From: Anaerolineae bacterium
GTDB taxonomy: Bacteria > Chloroflexota > Anaerolineae > Promineifilales > Promineifilaceae
Assembly (NCBI GenBank): GCA_023954475.1
Contig: JAMLHW010000001.1
Location: 186,001-250,000, forward strand
Reading direction: 5' to 3'
Length of the DNA: 64,000 nucleotides
The notes under the pieces were generated by a model. That model did not search any database and was not told the origin of the DNA. It saw only the letters and a list, made by a program, of their open reading frames with translations. The position numbers and the translations under genes were made by a program. How positions within the stretch are numbered: position 1 is the stretch's first letter; each line of letters begins with the position of its first letter. This document shows, one piece after another, positions 55,475-64,000 of the stretch.

Positions 55475-56116
55475 TTACACCAGATCGTCGGCAAACCATT
55501 CCCGTTCCAATTCATCCACCAGTCGATTGTAGCCTTCAAATCGCTCTTGCGCTGCGCGACGTGCCGACTCCGTATGCATGCTGGCAACGGTTTTCTCACG
55601 CCATTCCATACTGCGCCAGCGTGCAATTAATTCCAGTGTATCGCGTTGTTTGCTTGAGGTCAGATCGTTGCCCATCCAGTGAATAGCTGCCGTCAGACCG
55701 ATTTTCGTCAGCTTGTCTGCATCCCACAACACTTGTGATTCCAGATTTTCCAGTGGCCCATTCTCGCGCCACAAACCCATGTGATCTTCGATGGCACGGG
55801 CAACTGCTTCGATTTTATCTTGTGGAAAATTCGTTTGTGGCAGGAAGTCGCGGGCAAACTTGGCCCCTTCAATAGGGTGCTCTTCCTTGGCATCTTTGGC
55901 AATGTCGTGCAACCAGGCTGCCGCTTCAACAATCTCAGCGTCGGCGCCGGTCAGCGCAGCCAGTTTGAGTGACGCATTGACGACGGCAGTGATGTGTTCC
56001 CAGCGGTAGTTGAATGGTGGCGATTTTGATTTGGTGCGCGCCCTGGCCTCAGCGTAAGCAGCAGCATACATCGCTTCGCGCACTGCTTTGCGCCATGATT
56101 TCTTTTTGGTTGCCAT
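55475..56116 (-). CDS. HD-domain phosphohydrolase
   Basis: 213 aa. His/Asp motifs in the order expected for HD enzymes: RWEH, AAWLHDIAKD, EDHMGLWRE and VLWDADKLTKIG. No signal peptide. Such proteins hydrolyse nucleotides or phosphodiesters; the substrate is unknown. A basic N-terminal stretch (MATKKKSWRKAVREAM) is unusual for the family and may bind nucleic acid. Confidence 0.88.
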   Translation of the reverse strand: MATKKKSWRKAVREAMYAAAYAEARARTKSKSPPFNYRWEHITAVVNASLKLAALTGADAEIVEAAAWLHDIAKDAKEEHPIEGAKFARDFLPQTNFPQDKIEAVARAIEDHMGLWRENGPLENLESQVLWDADKLTKIGLTAAIHWMGNDLTSSKQRDTLELIARWRSMEWREKTVASMHTESARRAAQERFEGYNRLVDELEREWFADDLV

Positions 56117-56212
56117 TTAATGCCTCTCCGAATCAATTGAATCGACGATGTTTTCCAGCACAAGATTGAAGGAGATGATAATAGATAAGTCGGTTTTCTT
56201 GCCTGGCAATTT

Positions 56213-58477
56213 CTATCTTTCCCACGGAAACGGCGTCACGTCCATGCCGTAGAAAAGCTCGTAAATTCGACGTGTCACCGGCGCTGCCACAGCCGAGCCG
56301 TCGCCGGCATTCTCAATCAACACCGTCACGGCAATCTCCGGGCCGGATACAGTGCGTCCGTCTGGTGTTGTCGTCGCTTCAGTCGGTGCGTAGCTGGTAA
56401 ACCACGCGTGCGGTGCGCCGTCCGGGTCTGGAACCTGTGCCGTGCCGGTCTTGCCTGCTGTGGGGACGCTAAATCCACGAAACGCTTCCTGTGCTGTACC
56501 GAAAGCGCCGTCGGTCACGTCGTTCATGCCGGTTTGGACAGCGGCGAGATGTTCGGCCGATAATGGCAGCGTTCCCTTGACAACCGGTTGGATGACTTCT
56601 TCCGGCACACCACCGGTACCGTCAATGCGGTCGATTAAAGTTGGTTGGTAAATTGTACCGCCGTTTGCCACTGCCGCCGTCACCATTGCCATTTGCAGCG
56701 GTGTTGCCAGGACAAATCCCTGCCCAATTGCCATGTTAACGGCATCACCCGGCGACCAGCCTTCGCCCAAATTGTTCAGCTTCCATTCCGGATCGGGTAT
56801 GAGGCCGGGCTCTTCCGGAATGCCTTGCACGCCGGTTGGTTGACCGAGGCCAAACGCCTTGGCGGTCGAGGGCAGCCAGTCGGGATCGACTTCGTCGAGA
56901 TGAAAACCGACATCGTAGAAGAACGGATTGCAAGAACGTGTCAATGCCTGGGTCAAGGTGATGTTGCCGTGCCCGCTGAGCAGCCAATCGTACTTGATCA
57001 GGTCGGGACCGAGGCCCGTCCATGAGCCGCTGCATGTGTAGCGTGTGTCCGGCGTGTACAATCCGTGGAGTAGGCCACTCGACATGGTGATGATTTTGAA
57101 TGACGAGCCGGGCGGATAAGCACCTTGCGCCGCACGGTTGAGTAAGGGACGTGTCGGATCGTTGAGCACTGTGGTGAGTTCGTCGGAATTCGGCCGAATT
57201 TCGTTGAACAATGTTGGATCATAGGTGGGATAGGTTGCCATCGCCCGTACAGCACCCGTATTAACATCCATCACGACAATTGCGCCCCGTTCAGCGAGAG
57301 GGTGGGTCGCCAAAGCCTGTTCCAATGCCTCTTGCACCGCCAGTTGAAACTCAGTCTCAAACGAGGCGTGGACATTGCGTGCGGGTCGTGCTTCTACTTC
57401 CTGAATTACGCCCAGATTGGTACCGGCAGGTGAGAGGACGCGCAAAATACCGCCGGACGTTCCGTGCAGATAATCTTCCGCCCATGCTTCAATACCGGTC
57501 AGACCAATGCGGTCGTCGAGTTGGTAGCCTTGCAGCATATACGCATCGATGGCATCACTCGGAATCGGGCCGGTGTAGCCGACGATGTGCGGGGCAACGC
57601 CTACCGTCTTTTCGACGGCAGGTTGATCCGATTCGGCCGATTCTTCTACAATCGTTTCTGGCAAATAAGTGCGTCCATTGCCGCCCGGCACTTCCAGCCC
57701 GAAGCCGAAGTAAGGAGATAATGTCTGAAAGTTCGTCTCGATCACTGACTTGGGAACGACACCAAGTGTGGTGCGCCAATTGGGCGGATTATCGATGTAG
57801 CGCGCGCGGATAGCCGCCTCGCTCTGGCCTAAAATCGGACTGAGAGCGGCCAGGAAGCCGGCTTCGTCGTCCAGTTGTTCCGGGATCACTTCGATCCGAA
57901 TCGCTTCCTGTTGTGTTGCCAGCAAACGGTCATTTTTGTCGTAAATGCCGGCACGCTGCACAGGGTAGATTTCTAAAGAGAGGCGGTTACCGCCACTCAA
58001 TTCCGGCAGGATCAATCCTTCGTTCCAGTTGATGCCCCAACGACCGTTTTCATACCCCAGTTCCATGGCGTTGTTGCGGTTGATCGTGCCAACGACGCTC
58101 GATTCGAGCAGGGTGCGGAATGCAATTTCGGCCGAATTACCCGATTGCTCGGCTGCTAATGGTTGTGCACGCATTGAAACGATCCGCGCTTCTTCCAGTG
58201 CATCGGTGTAGGTGGCGACAAAAGTGTCGAAATCGACCAGCGCCCGGCTGCGCTGTGACAACTGGTCATACATCATGGCGTAGTCGCCTTGTTCCCACGC
58301 ACGCAAAAAGGTGACGCCGACCGTCTCTGATCCGGGCGGTGCGGGCAACTGCGTGGACGTCGGCGCGACAATTGGCGTTTGTGACAGGGCTTCGGCCGAA
58401 TCCTGCGCGTCTGGCCCACTACACGCGATCAATAGAAAGACAATACTCAAAAGGGGAAACAGGCGTCGGTACATCAT
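56213..58477 (-). CDS. class B penicillin-binding protein lipoprotein (transpeptidase)
   Basis: 754 aa. Lipobox FLLIACSG. NTF2-like/MecA_N domain (about 50-150), PBP dimer domain (about 155-340), transpeptidase (about 390-745) with PPGSSFKI (active Ser near 456), SCN motif RSCNPFFYDV (near 515) and KTGTAQVP (near 677). It cross-links peptidoglycan from the outer face of the membrane. MecA-type N domains occur in low-affinity PBPs, so reduced beta-lactam sensitivity is possible but cannot be read from the sequence. It carries five TCGGCCGA cores. Confidence 0.93.
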   Translation of the reverse strand: MMYRRLFPLLSIVFLLIACSGPDAQDSAEALSQTPIVAPTSTQLPAPPGSETVGVTFLRAWEQGDYAMMYDQLSQRSRALVDFDTFVATYTDALEEARIVSMRAQPLAAEQSGNSAEIAFRTLLESSVVGTINRNNAMELGYENGRWGINWNEGLILPELSGGNRLSLEIYPVQRAGIYDKNDRLLATQQEAIRIEVIPEQLDDEAGFLAALSPILGQSEAAIRARYIDNPPNWRTTLGVVPKSVIETNFQTLSPYFGFGLEVPGGNGRTYLPETIVEESAESDQPAVEKTVGVAPHIVGYTGPIPSDAIDAYMLQGYQLDDRIGLTGIEAWAEDYLHGTSGGILRVLSPAGTNLGVIQEVEARPARNVHASFETEFQLAVQEALEQALATHPLAERGAIVVMDVNTGAVRAMATYPTYDPTLFNEIRPNSDELTTVLNDPTRPLLNRAAQGAYPPGSSFKIITMSSGLLHGLYTPDTRYTCSGSWTGLGPDLIKYDWLLSGHGNITLTQALTRSCNPFFYDVGFHLDEVDPDWLPSTAKAFGLGQPTGVQGIPEEPGLIPDPEWKLNNLGEGWSPGDAVNMAIGQGFVLATPLQMAMVTAAVANGGTIYQPTLIDRIDGTGGVPEEVIQPVVKGTLPLSAEHLAAVQTGMNDVTDGAFGTAQEAFRGFSVPTAGKTGTAQVPDPDGAPHAWFTSYAPTEATTTPDGRTVSGPEIAVTVLIENAGDGSAVAAPVTRRIYELFYGMDVTPFPWER

Positions 58478-58818
58478 TGACGCGATTATAGCGATTTTGC
58501 CGAAGCAAGCGCAACGCCCTGGAATCCGGCGGTGGTATTTGCTCAGAAAAACCTGTGTCGGTGATGGGCGGGATAGATTTCTGTCTGCCAGATGCCGGGC
58601 ATCGCCGTGCTATCCCGCCTCTGCATGTCTAGACAGTTACCTGCTGTGGGTTGGAGCGCGACCATCTTGGTCGCTTCATCACCGGCGAGCAGGATGCATG
58701 CACTCCTGACACCCTCAAAATCATAAAACCAGGATATTGGAGATAGGTTGCCTCGTACCCTCTACGCTTTCAATGGTTTGTGTCTCCGCAAAACAGTTTT
58801 TAACAAACGCTTGCAGCC
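58478..58818. other. 341-bp gap with nested hairpin
   Basis: No gene supported. GGCGGGATAG (58567-58576) pairs perfectly with CTATCCCGCC (58610-58619), enclosing a second stem GATGC/GCATC (58591-58603). A further short stem GCGACCA/TGGTCGC lies at 58658-58674. The large stem looks like another REP-type element. Confidence 0.55.
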
Positions 58819-59244
58819 TTAGAGCGGCCAGTCGCGCAAGATGCGGGCCGTTTCGTCAGAGTGACCCATTTCGTCGCGCACCATATCTTCAAGCTGTACT
58901 GCCAGCCCTTTATCACCAAAGGCATCGGCTTGTTGGGCGCGCAGCGTATAGTTTTTACCCGCCTGAATCTCCGCTGCCAACACCTTCTCCAGCATTTCGT
59001 GGTTGGTCTTAGCCGCGGGAACAGGATGTGCCACTGTGACGGGTTCGCCGCCGAGCGCAACTATTTTATTGGCGAGGAATTGGGCATGTGCCTGCTCGTC
59101 AACGACTTCAGCAAGGAAAAATTGTACCAATTGTGGACGATACGGGCCTGTAGCTTTAGCCGCATAGGTGATGTACTGAATGATCGCGCTGAGTTCACCG
59201 GCAAGATCGTCGTTCAAATTGTCGATTAACGTTTGTTTGTCCAT
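58819..59244 (-). CDS. ferritin-like (bacterioferritin/DPS-type) protein
   Basis: 141 aa four-helix bundle. Di-iron ligand motifs: GELSAIIQYITYAA, EVVDEQAHAQFLANKIVALG (ExxH) and LEDMVRDEMGHSDETARIL (ExxH). Shorter than bacterioferritin (158) and without the haem-binding Met. It probably handles iron or peroxide. Family members in Chloroflexota are often annotated only as ferritin-like. Confidence 0.9.
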   Translation of the reverse strand: MDKQTLIDNLNDDLAGELSAIIQYITYAAKATGPYRPQLVQFFLAEVVDEQAHAQFLANKIVALGGEPVTVAHPVPAAKTNHEMLEKVLAAEIQAGKNYTLRAQQADAFGDKGLAVQLEDMVRDEMGHSDETARILRDWPL

Positions 59245-59449
59245 TTCTGGCTCCCTTTGTCAGTTTTCTCATTTATTGGAAATGAGGTATTGTGTTATTT
59301 GCAGTATACGGCTGTAGGCAACGGCACACAATGACAAATATCATTGTTTGCGTATACATTCTATCATGGTCTCGGTTGCATTTGCTACCGTACTGCTTTG
59401 AAAACCGGTACAATCGCCGTAACACATCCTATCGTTCAGAGAGTGAGCC

Positions 59450-61072
59450 ATGACCCGACTGAGCAGCCAAATCAATGTCAATTCGGCCGAATTCAAGGCC
59501 AACTACGACTATAATAAACAACTCGCCGATCGCTTACATGAGCGCCAACAACACGCCGCTTCCGAACGTCCGCAGCGCACCATCGACCGGCAGCGACAAC
59601 GCGACAAATTGCTCGTCCGTGAACGCATCGGCATGATTCTGGACGACGAAAGCCCCTTTCTAGAACTGTCGCCGTTAGCTGCGTGGGAGATGTACGACGG
59701 CGAAGCGCCCAGTGCCGGTATCGTGACGGGCATCGGCCGAATCCAGGGTTTGGAATGCATGATCATCGCCAACGACCCCACGGTCAAAGGCGGCACGTAC
59801 TTCCCTGAAACCGTCAAGAAACACGTTCGCGCCCAGACCATCGCTGAAGAAAACCATCTGCCCTGCATCTATCTGGTCGATTCCGGCGGTGCTTTTCTGC
59901 ATCTGCAAGCGGATGTGTTTCCGGACCGGGAGCATTTCGGCCGAATCTTTTACAACATGGCGCGCATGAGCGGCAAAGGCATTACGCAAATTGCGGCGGT
60001 GCTCGGCTCGTGTACAGCCGGTGGCGCTTACATTCCGGCAATGGCTGACGAAACGATCATTGTCAAAGGGAATGGCACGATCTTTCTGGCGGGCCCGCCG
60101 CTGGTTGAAGCTGCGACGGGTGCTGTGGTTTCGGCCGAAGAATTAGGCGGTGCCGACGTGCATACGCGCCTCAGCGGCGTCGCCGACCATTTTGCCGTCG
60201 ATGAGCCAGCCGCACTGGAGCACGTGCGCGAAATTGCCGGCCATCTCAACCGCCGCAAACACAACCCGCTGGTCATGCAACAACCGGAAGATCCCGCCTA
60301 CGATCCCGACGAATTGTATGGCGTCATTCCGGCCGATGCGCGTCACAGTTACGATGTCCGCGAAATCATCGCCCGTCTTGTCGACGGCTCGCGTTTCAGC
60401 GAATTCAAGGCGCGTTATGGGACAACTATCGTCTGTGGTTTTGCCCATCTGATGGGGATGCCGGTTGGTATCGTCGCCAACAATGGTTTGTTGTTCAGCG
60501 AATCGTCCGTCAAGGCGACCCACTTTATCCAGTTGTGCGGTCAGCGAGGCACGCCACTGCTCTTCATGCAGAACATTGCCGGTTTTATGGTCGGCAAGGA
60601 TTACGAGAACGGCGGTATCGCTAAAGACGGCGCCAAGATGGTGATGGCGGTGAGCAATGTCAATGTGCCGCGCATCACCTTGCTGCACGGCGTCAGCCAC
60701 GGTGCGGGTAATTACGGCATGAGTGGCCGCGCCTACGATCCGCGTTTCTTGTTTTCGTGGCCGAATAGCCGCATCAGTGTGATGAGCGGCGAGGCGGCGG
60801 CGGGAACGCTGTGGACAGTGGGACAAAAGCGTGTACTGGCAAAATTGGGCGACGATGCGACGCCGGGGCAAATTGCTTCGGCCGAAGCGCAGTTCAAGCA
60901 GCCGGTGCTCGACAAATATGCCCACGAATCCGATCCGTATTATGCGACGGCACGGTTGTGGGATGATGGCATTCTCGATCCAGTGCAGACGCGGGTGGCG
61001 CTGGCGCTGGCGTTTGCGACGACGCTCAATGCGCCGTTCCCCACCGACCGCTTCGGCACTTTCCGCATGTAG
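59450..61072 (+). CDS. acyl-CoA carboxylase carboxyltransferase beta subunit (methylcrotonyl-CoA type)
   Basis: 540 aa. MCC beta-type motifs: [93 protein letters not shown] and [20 protein letters not shown]. It transfers the carboxyl group from biotin to the acyl-CoA, in leucine degradation if the substrate is methylcrotonyl-CoA. The biotin carboxylase subunit is not in the window, so the substrate is not confirmed; geranyl-CoA or another acyl-CoA is possible. Normal length. Confidence 0.92.
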   Translation: MTRLSSQINVNSAEFKANYDYNKQLADRLHERQQHAASERPQRTIDRQRQRDKLLVRERIGMILDDESPFLELSPLAAWEMYDGEAPSAGIVTGIGRIQGLECMIIANDPTVKGGTYFPETVKKHVRAQTIAEENHLPCIYLVDSGGAFLHLQADVFPDREHFGRIFYNMARMSGKGITQIAAVLGSCTAGGAYIPAMADETIIVKGNGTIFLAGPPLVEAATGAVVSAEELGGADVHTRLSGVADHFAVDEPAALEHVREIAGHLNRRKHNPLVMQQPEDPAYDPDELYGVIPADARHSYDVREIIARLVDGSRFSEFKARYGTTIVCGFAHLMGMPVGIVANNGLLFSESSVKATHFIQLCGQRGTPLLFMQNIAGFMVGKDYENGGIAKDGAKMVMAVSNVNVPRITLLHGVSHGAGNYGMSGRAYDPRFLFSWPNSRISVMSGEAAAGTLWTVGQKRVLAKLGDDATPGQIASAEAQFKQPVLDKYAHESDPYYATARLWDDGILDPVQTRVALALAFATTLNAPFPTDRFGTFRM

Positions 61073-61168
61073 TCTGGTGAACTTTCGGCCGAAGGCGCAT
61101 AGCCAGGGTTGTATTGGCAGCACCTGAATAACCTTTCAGCCATACTAAAATTATTGTACAATCAATTT

Positions 61169-61798
61169 ATGCTACGTGATTCTGCAGTCAACGAACCGGT
61201 ATGGGAAATTGCCACGCTGTTTCCGCCACAAAATCAGTGGTCAATTGACGACTACCTGGAACTGGATGCACGCACCAACCATTTGATCGAATATTCGTGC
61301 GGCAATATTGAAATACTCCCATTGCCATCAATACGCCATCAATGGATAACCGGACTTCTCTATCGTCTGTTGTTTAGTTTTGTTGCGCAACGACGATTAG
61401 GCGTCGTTTTTATTGCTCCGACCAAGGTTGCTTTGTGGGAAAGTAAGGTGCGTGAACCGGACGTGTTCTTTGTCTCCAATGACAATGTGCAGTTCAGTAC
61501 CGAACAGTGGTTTGAGAAAATCGACCTGGCCATAGAAGTTGTCAGTCCGGATGATCCGGCCCGTGACCTGGAGAAGAAACGACGCGAGTATGCGCAGGCA
61601 GGCATCCCCGAATATTGGATCGTCGATCCGCGCAGTGACGAGATTCTAGTCTTGACGCTCGGTGAGAAATGGTATGATGTCCACGGCGTGTTCGGTGCAG
61701 GTGAGACGGCGACCTCTGTATTGTTGGATGGATTTGCTGTGGCGGTAGACGATGTGTTTGCCGAGCCGCCACACATTTCGGCCGAAACCGATCAATAA
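61169..61798 (+). CDS. Uma2 family (DUF820) putative restriction-endonuclease-fold protein
   Basis: 209 aa from ATG 61169; the frame from 61109 includes extra, non-conserved residues. PD-(D/E)xK-type core: VREPDVFFVSND, KIDLAIEVVSPDDPARDLEKK and YAQAGIPEYWIVDPRSDEIL. Very common in cyanobacteria and Chloroflexota, function unknown. A TACAAT lies six bases upstream of the ATG and no ribosome site is visible, so the message may be leaderless. Confidence 0.92.
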   Translation: MLRDSAVNEPVWEIATLFPPQNQWSIDDYLELDARTNHLIEYSCGNIEILPLPSIRHQWITGLLYRLLFSFVAQRRLGVVFIAPTKVALWESKVREPDVFFVSNDNVQFSTEQWFEKIDLAIEVVSPDDPARDLEKKRREYAQAGIPEYWIVDPRSDEILVLTLGEKWYDVHGVFGAGETATSVLLDGFAVAVDDVFAEPPHISAETDQ

Positions 61799-61814
61799 TT
61801 TCCCCACACAACCA

Positions 61815-62207
61815 TTAACCGCCGTCGGGCATAAGCGCCACCGCTTCAATCTCTACCAACGCCCCCAGCGGCAGCGCCGTCACAGCCACAGCCGACCGTG
61901 CCGGTGGATTGATTGTGAAATAACGACCGTACACAGCATTCACCGTTGCATAATCGTCCATTGTTGTCAGAAAAACAGTCGTTTTGATTACGTGATCCAG
62001 GCCACTGCCGGCCGCATCCAAAATAGCACTGAGATTTTTCAATACGCGCTCAGCTTGTGCGGCGACATCACCGTCGATCATCTTGCCGATGGTTGGATCG
62101 ATGGCAATTTGACCGGCGGTGTAGAGCAGGTTGCCAACCCGCACGGCTTGTGAATAGGGGCCGACAGCGGCGGGTGCGTTGGTAGTGGCAATGATTTGTT
62201 TTTGCAT
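61815..62207 (-). CDS. RidA family enamine/imine deaminase
   Basis: 130 aa. AAVGPYSQAVRVGNLLYTAG, VLKNLSAILDAAGSGLDHVI, KTTVFLTTMDDYATVNAVYG and RSAVAVTALPLGALVEIEAV are the RidA/YjgF motifs, with the substrate-binding Arg and Glu present. It hydrolyses reactive enamines from pyridoxal enzymes. Confidence 0.95.
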   Translation of the reverse strand: MQKQIIATTNAPAAVGPYSQAVRVGNLLYTAGQIAIDPTIGKMIDGDVAAQAERVLKNLSAILDAAGSGLDHVIKTTVFLTTMDDYATVNAVYGRYFTINPPARSAVAVTALPLGALVEIEAVALMPDGG

Positions 62208-62265
62208 GGAAGTTACCTCGGTAAATAGATGGATGGTTGGTTGATCGTCGATTCAACTAACCAAC

Positions 62266-63561
62266 CTAATCATACAAGAAGCGCAGCGCGTCTCCAATTT
62301 GAGCCTGCCAGAATCCCCAACTGTGACCTGCTGGAAGCTCGGCGTACTCAAAATCGTACCCTTTTTCGCGGAGGAAAGCGGCCAGACGGCGATTGAGTTC
62401 AAGGAGATCGTTTTCGGCCGAATTCCCTCCCACCGCCGTTTCATAGCGTCCCACCGCCAAATGCAGCTTCAGCGGCAGCGCCTCCGCCAAAGATAACTCA
62501 GTGATGATTGCGCCGTTATTCAAGCCAAACATGCCCGACTGCGTCGCCACGAGACCAAACAAATCGGGCCGACTTGTCGCCAGATGCAGCGCCGCCAATC
62601 CGCCTTCGGCCGAACCAAGCGTGCCCGTGCGTGCCGGGTCGGGATCGGTGTCGAAGCGATTGCGCACCGCCGGCAGCAATTCTTCGGCGATAAAATTGGT
62701 GTATGCGTCGTCGCGGTCATATTCATTCGGCCGATCGATAGGCGGCACAAAGACGACCAGCAGAGGCGGTATGTCGCGTTCCGCAATCAGCCGGTCGAGA
62801 ATGGCGGGCATATCGACGATGTTCATGTAATCGGTGCCATCGTGCACATAGAGCGACGGCAGTTTGGCACCTACCAGTTGTCCCGCCGGTTCATAAACAA
62901 AATAGGTGCGTGTTCGGCCGAGATACGCACTGTCGATAATGAAATCGCTGATTGTACCGGCCGGATAAACGGCATCAGTGGGAGCGAGTTCGGGCGGCGC
63001 GGCGTAATCGGGCATCTTCAACTCAGAGTGCAAGCCGTCACTGCCCAGAATCGTATGGGGATTTAGCGGATCGAGTTGCGCCACGCCATCGACAATGAGG
63101 CGATAATCGAGGCGGGCGTCAGACTCGTATTCGGCCGCCAGCCACCACAAACTGCTGCCGACCAACCGGGTAAAGTCGTCCGTTTCGCCCGGCGACCAAT
63201 TATTCATGTCGCCGGTGAGCTGCACCCGGTTGGCGTCGCCGCGATAGAGAAACACAGCTTGTTTGCCGGCTGTCAGCGGCGCTTCCGGCAGCGTCGTCAC
63301 GTAGTTGTTGACCAGAAACGGACGATCGGCGATGCGAGCTGCTTCGGCCGATTGCAAAAAGGTAGTAAACGCTGCCAACGCATTGTTCGTATCCACAGTA
63401 CCGGTACCGGCAATGGCTGCTTCTGTCACAAGTGGCGTCACACCCAGATCGATGTCGTCAACCGGTTGGCAGGCAGACACAAGGCATACGGTAAGCACCA
63501 GCAGCACCAACATCGCCCAAATGCGAACCAGTCTTGTCTTTCTGTTCAACATGCCCCGCAT
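62266..63561 (-). CDS. lipoprotein with starch-binding-like domain and enterochelin-esterase-like domain lacking the nucleophile Ser
   Basis: 431 aa from ATG 63561 (ATG 63552 or TTG 63588 are possible). Lipobox CLVSAC. Residues about 65-160 form a CBM48/E-set-like domain (QAVFLYRGDANRVQLTGDMN). Residues about 200-431 are a PF00756-type esterase: SLYVHDGTDYMNIVDMPAIL, VVFVPPIDRPNEY, then LGSAEGGLAALHLATSRPDL and AGHSWGFW. In the family the elbow reads G-x-S-x-G-G; here it is G-S-A-E-G-G, so the nucleophile position is Ala. These codons are a TTCGGCCGAA palindrome (62605-62614). The enzyme is probably inactive or altered. Confidence 0.85.
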   Translation of the reverse strand: MRGMLNRKTRLVRIWAMLVLLVLTVCLVSACQPVDDIDLGVTPLVTEAAIAGTGTVDTNNALAAFTTFLQSAEAARIADRPFLVNNYVTTLPEAPLTAGKQAVFLYRGDANRVQLTGDMNNWSPGETDDFTRLVGSSLWWLAAEYESDARLDYRLIVDGVAQLDPLNPHTILGSDGLHSELKMPDYAAPPELAPTDAVYPAGTISDFIIDSAYLGRTRTYFVYEPAGQLVGAKLPSLYVHDGTDYMNIVDMPAILDRLIAERDIPPLLVVFVPPIDRPNEYDRDDAYTNFIAEELLPAVRNRFDTDPDPARTGTLGSAEGGLAALHLATSRPDLFGLVATQSGMFGLNNGAIITELSLAEALPLKLHLAVGRYETAVGGNSAENDLLELNRRLAAFLREKGYDFEYAELPAGHSWGFWQAQIGDALRFLYD

Positions 63562-63608
63562 TGTACTGAAACCATGCGCCGTCTCCAATTGTGCTACAAT
63601 CGGTTCTC

Positions 63609-64000
63609 ATGAAGGTGTATTTGGACAGCATTGGCTGTCGCCTCAACCAGAGCGAAATCGAAACGATGGCCCGGCAATTGTTGGCGGCCGGCCATGAGAT
63701 CGTGGCGGATGCGGATTCGGCCGATACCGTGATCCTCAACACCTGTGCCGTCACCCGCGAAGCGACACGCGACACACGCAACAAGACGCGCCGTTTTCAC
63801 CGTGCCAATCCCAACGCCGCAATCATTCTCACCGGCTGTCACGCCACACTCGCACCTGACAACCTGATCGCCCTAGACGGCGTCAAAGCGATTGTACCCA
63901 ACAACGAGAAGCAGCAGCTTGTCCAACGCATCGATCCGCGTGCCGTGCTCTCGCTGCCCGTCTACGACCGCGAACCGATCATCCGTGAATTTATGGCAGG
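63609..64000 (+). CDS. start of a tRNA methylthiotransferase (MtaB/MiaB family), cut by window end
   Basis: The first 130 codons are present from ATG 63609. KVYLDSIGCRLNQSEIETMA, ILNTCAVTREATRDTRNKTR and IILTGCHATLAP supply the three N-terminal cysteines of the UPF0004 domain that hold the auxiliary 4Fe-4S cluster. The 'GCRLNQ' version and TGC motif favour the MtaB (t6A-modifying) branch. The radical-SAM and TRAM domains would lie beyond the window. TACAAT with TG extension (63595-63600) lies eight bases before the ATG. Confidence 0.88.
   Translation, partial: MKVYLDSIGCRLNQSEIETMARQLLAAGHEIVADADSADTVILNTCAVTREATRDTRNKTRRFHRANPNAAIILTGCHATLAPDNLIALDGVKAIVPNNEKQQLVQRIDPRAVLSLPVYDREPIIREFMA

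Overview
The window looks like chromosomal DNA of a free-living member of the Chloroflexota (Anaerolineae/Ardenticatenia-type). This is an inference from the moderately high GC, the many lipoproteins with a Cys lipobox followed by Thr/Pro-rich linkers, a type III glutamine synthetase, an integrin-like mix of DUF11, lamin-tail and CHAT/NB-ARC proteins, and REP-type hairpins. No rRNA, tRNA, CRISPR or phage genes were seen. The first gene is cut at its 5' end and the last at its 3' end.

Layout. 1-11.8 kb is a run of exported proteins: a glucose/sorbosone dehydrogenase-like lipoprotein, two small membrane proteins, a polysaccharide deacetylase, a giant lamin-tail/OB/endonuclease lipoprotein and an M14-like/M23 lipoprotein. 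Mixed in are a flavin-type oxidase, an SUI1 factor, a REP-associated transposase and a HIT protein. 11.8-16.4 kb holds a higBA toxin-antitoxin pair and a CHAT protease-NB-ARC-TPR protein that is probably an immune sensor, with a small membrane protein just upstream. 17.6-20.8 kb holds a seven-unit 62-bp hairpin array, a secreted Asp/Gly-rich protein and a two-component system. 21-26.7 kb is a complete branched-chain amino-acid type ABC importer plus a CBS protein. 28-39.5 kb is an ammonium-assimilation block: glutamine synthetase III, an unrecognised 313-aa protein, Amt, and glutamate synthase GltB/GltD. 40.2-42.4 kb is a cluster of toxin-antitoxin modules bounded by direct repeats. 42.4-64 kb holds housekeeping and envelope genes (glycosyltransferase, methyltransferase, S9 peptidase, Maf, HD hydrolase, penicillin-binding protein, ferritin-like protein, acyl-CoA carboxylase beta chain, Uma2, RidA, an esterase-like lipoprotein, the start of an MtaB-type gene) and a small cytochrome cluster with a MauG/beta-helix fusion.

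The strongest unexplained signal runs through the whole window: the perfect palindrome TTCGGCCGAA occurs 52 times by hand count, and its TCGGCCGA core about 109 times. At this composition fewer than one and about one to two copies would be expected. It lies in genes on either strand and in all reading frames, most often read as Ser-Ala-Glu, and also between genes. This resembles the cyanobacterial HIP1 palindrome but has a different sequence. In one esterase-like protein it sits exactly on the nucleophile elbow and replaces the catalytic Ser with Ala.

Other themes are several unrelated hairpin repeat families used as gene separators, promoters that place the transcription start at or next to the ATG (leaderless mRNAs), and a strong intrinsic terminator in the amt leader.
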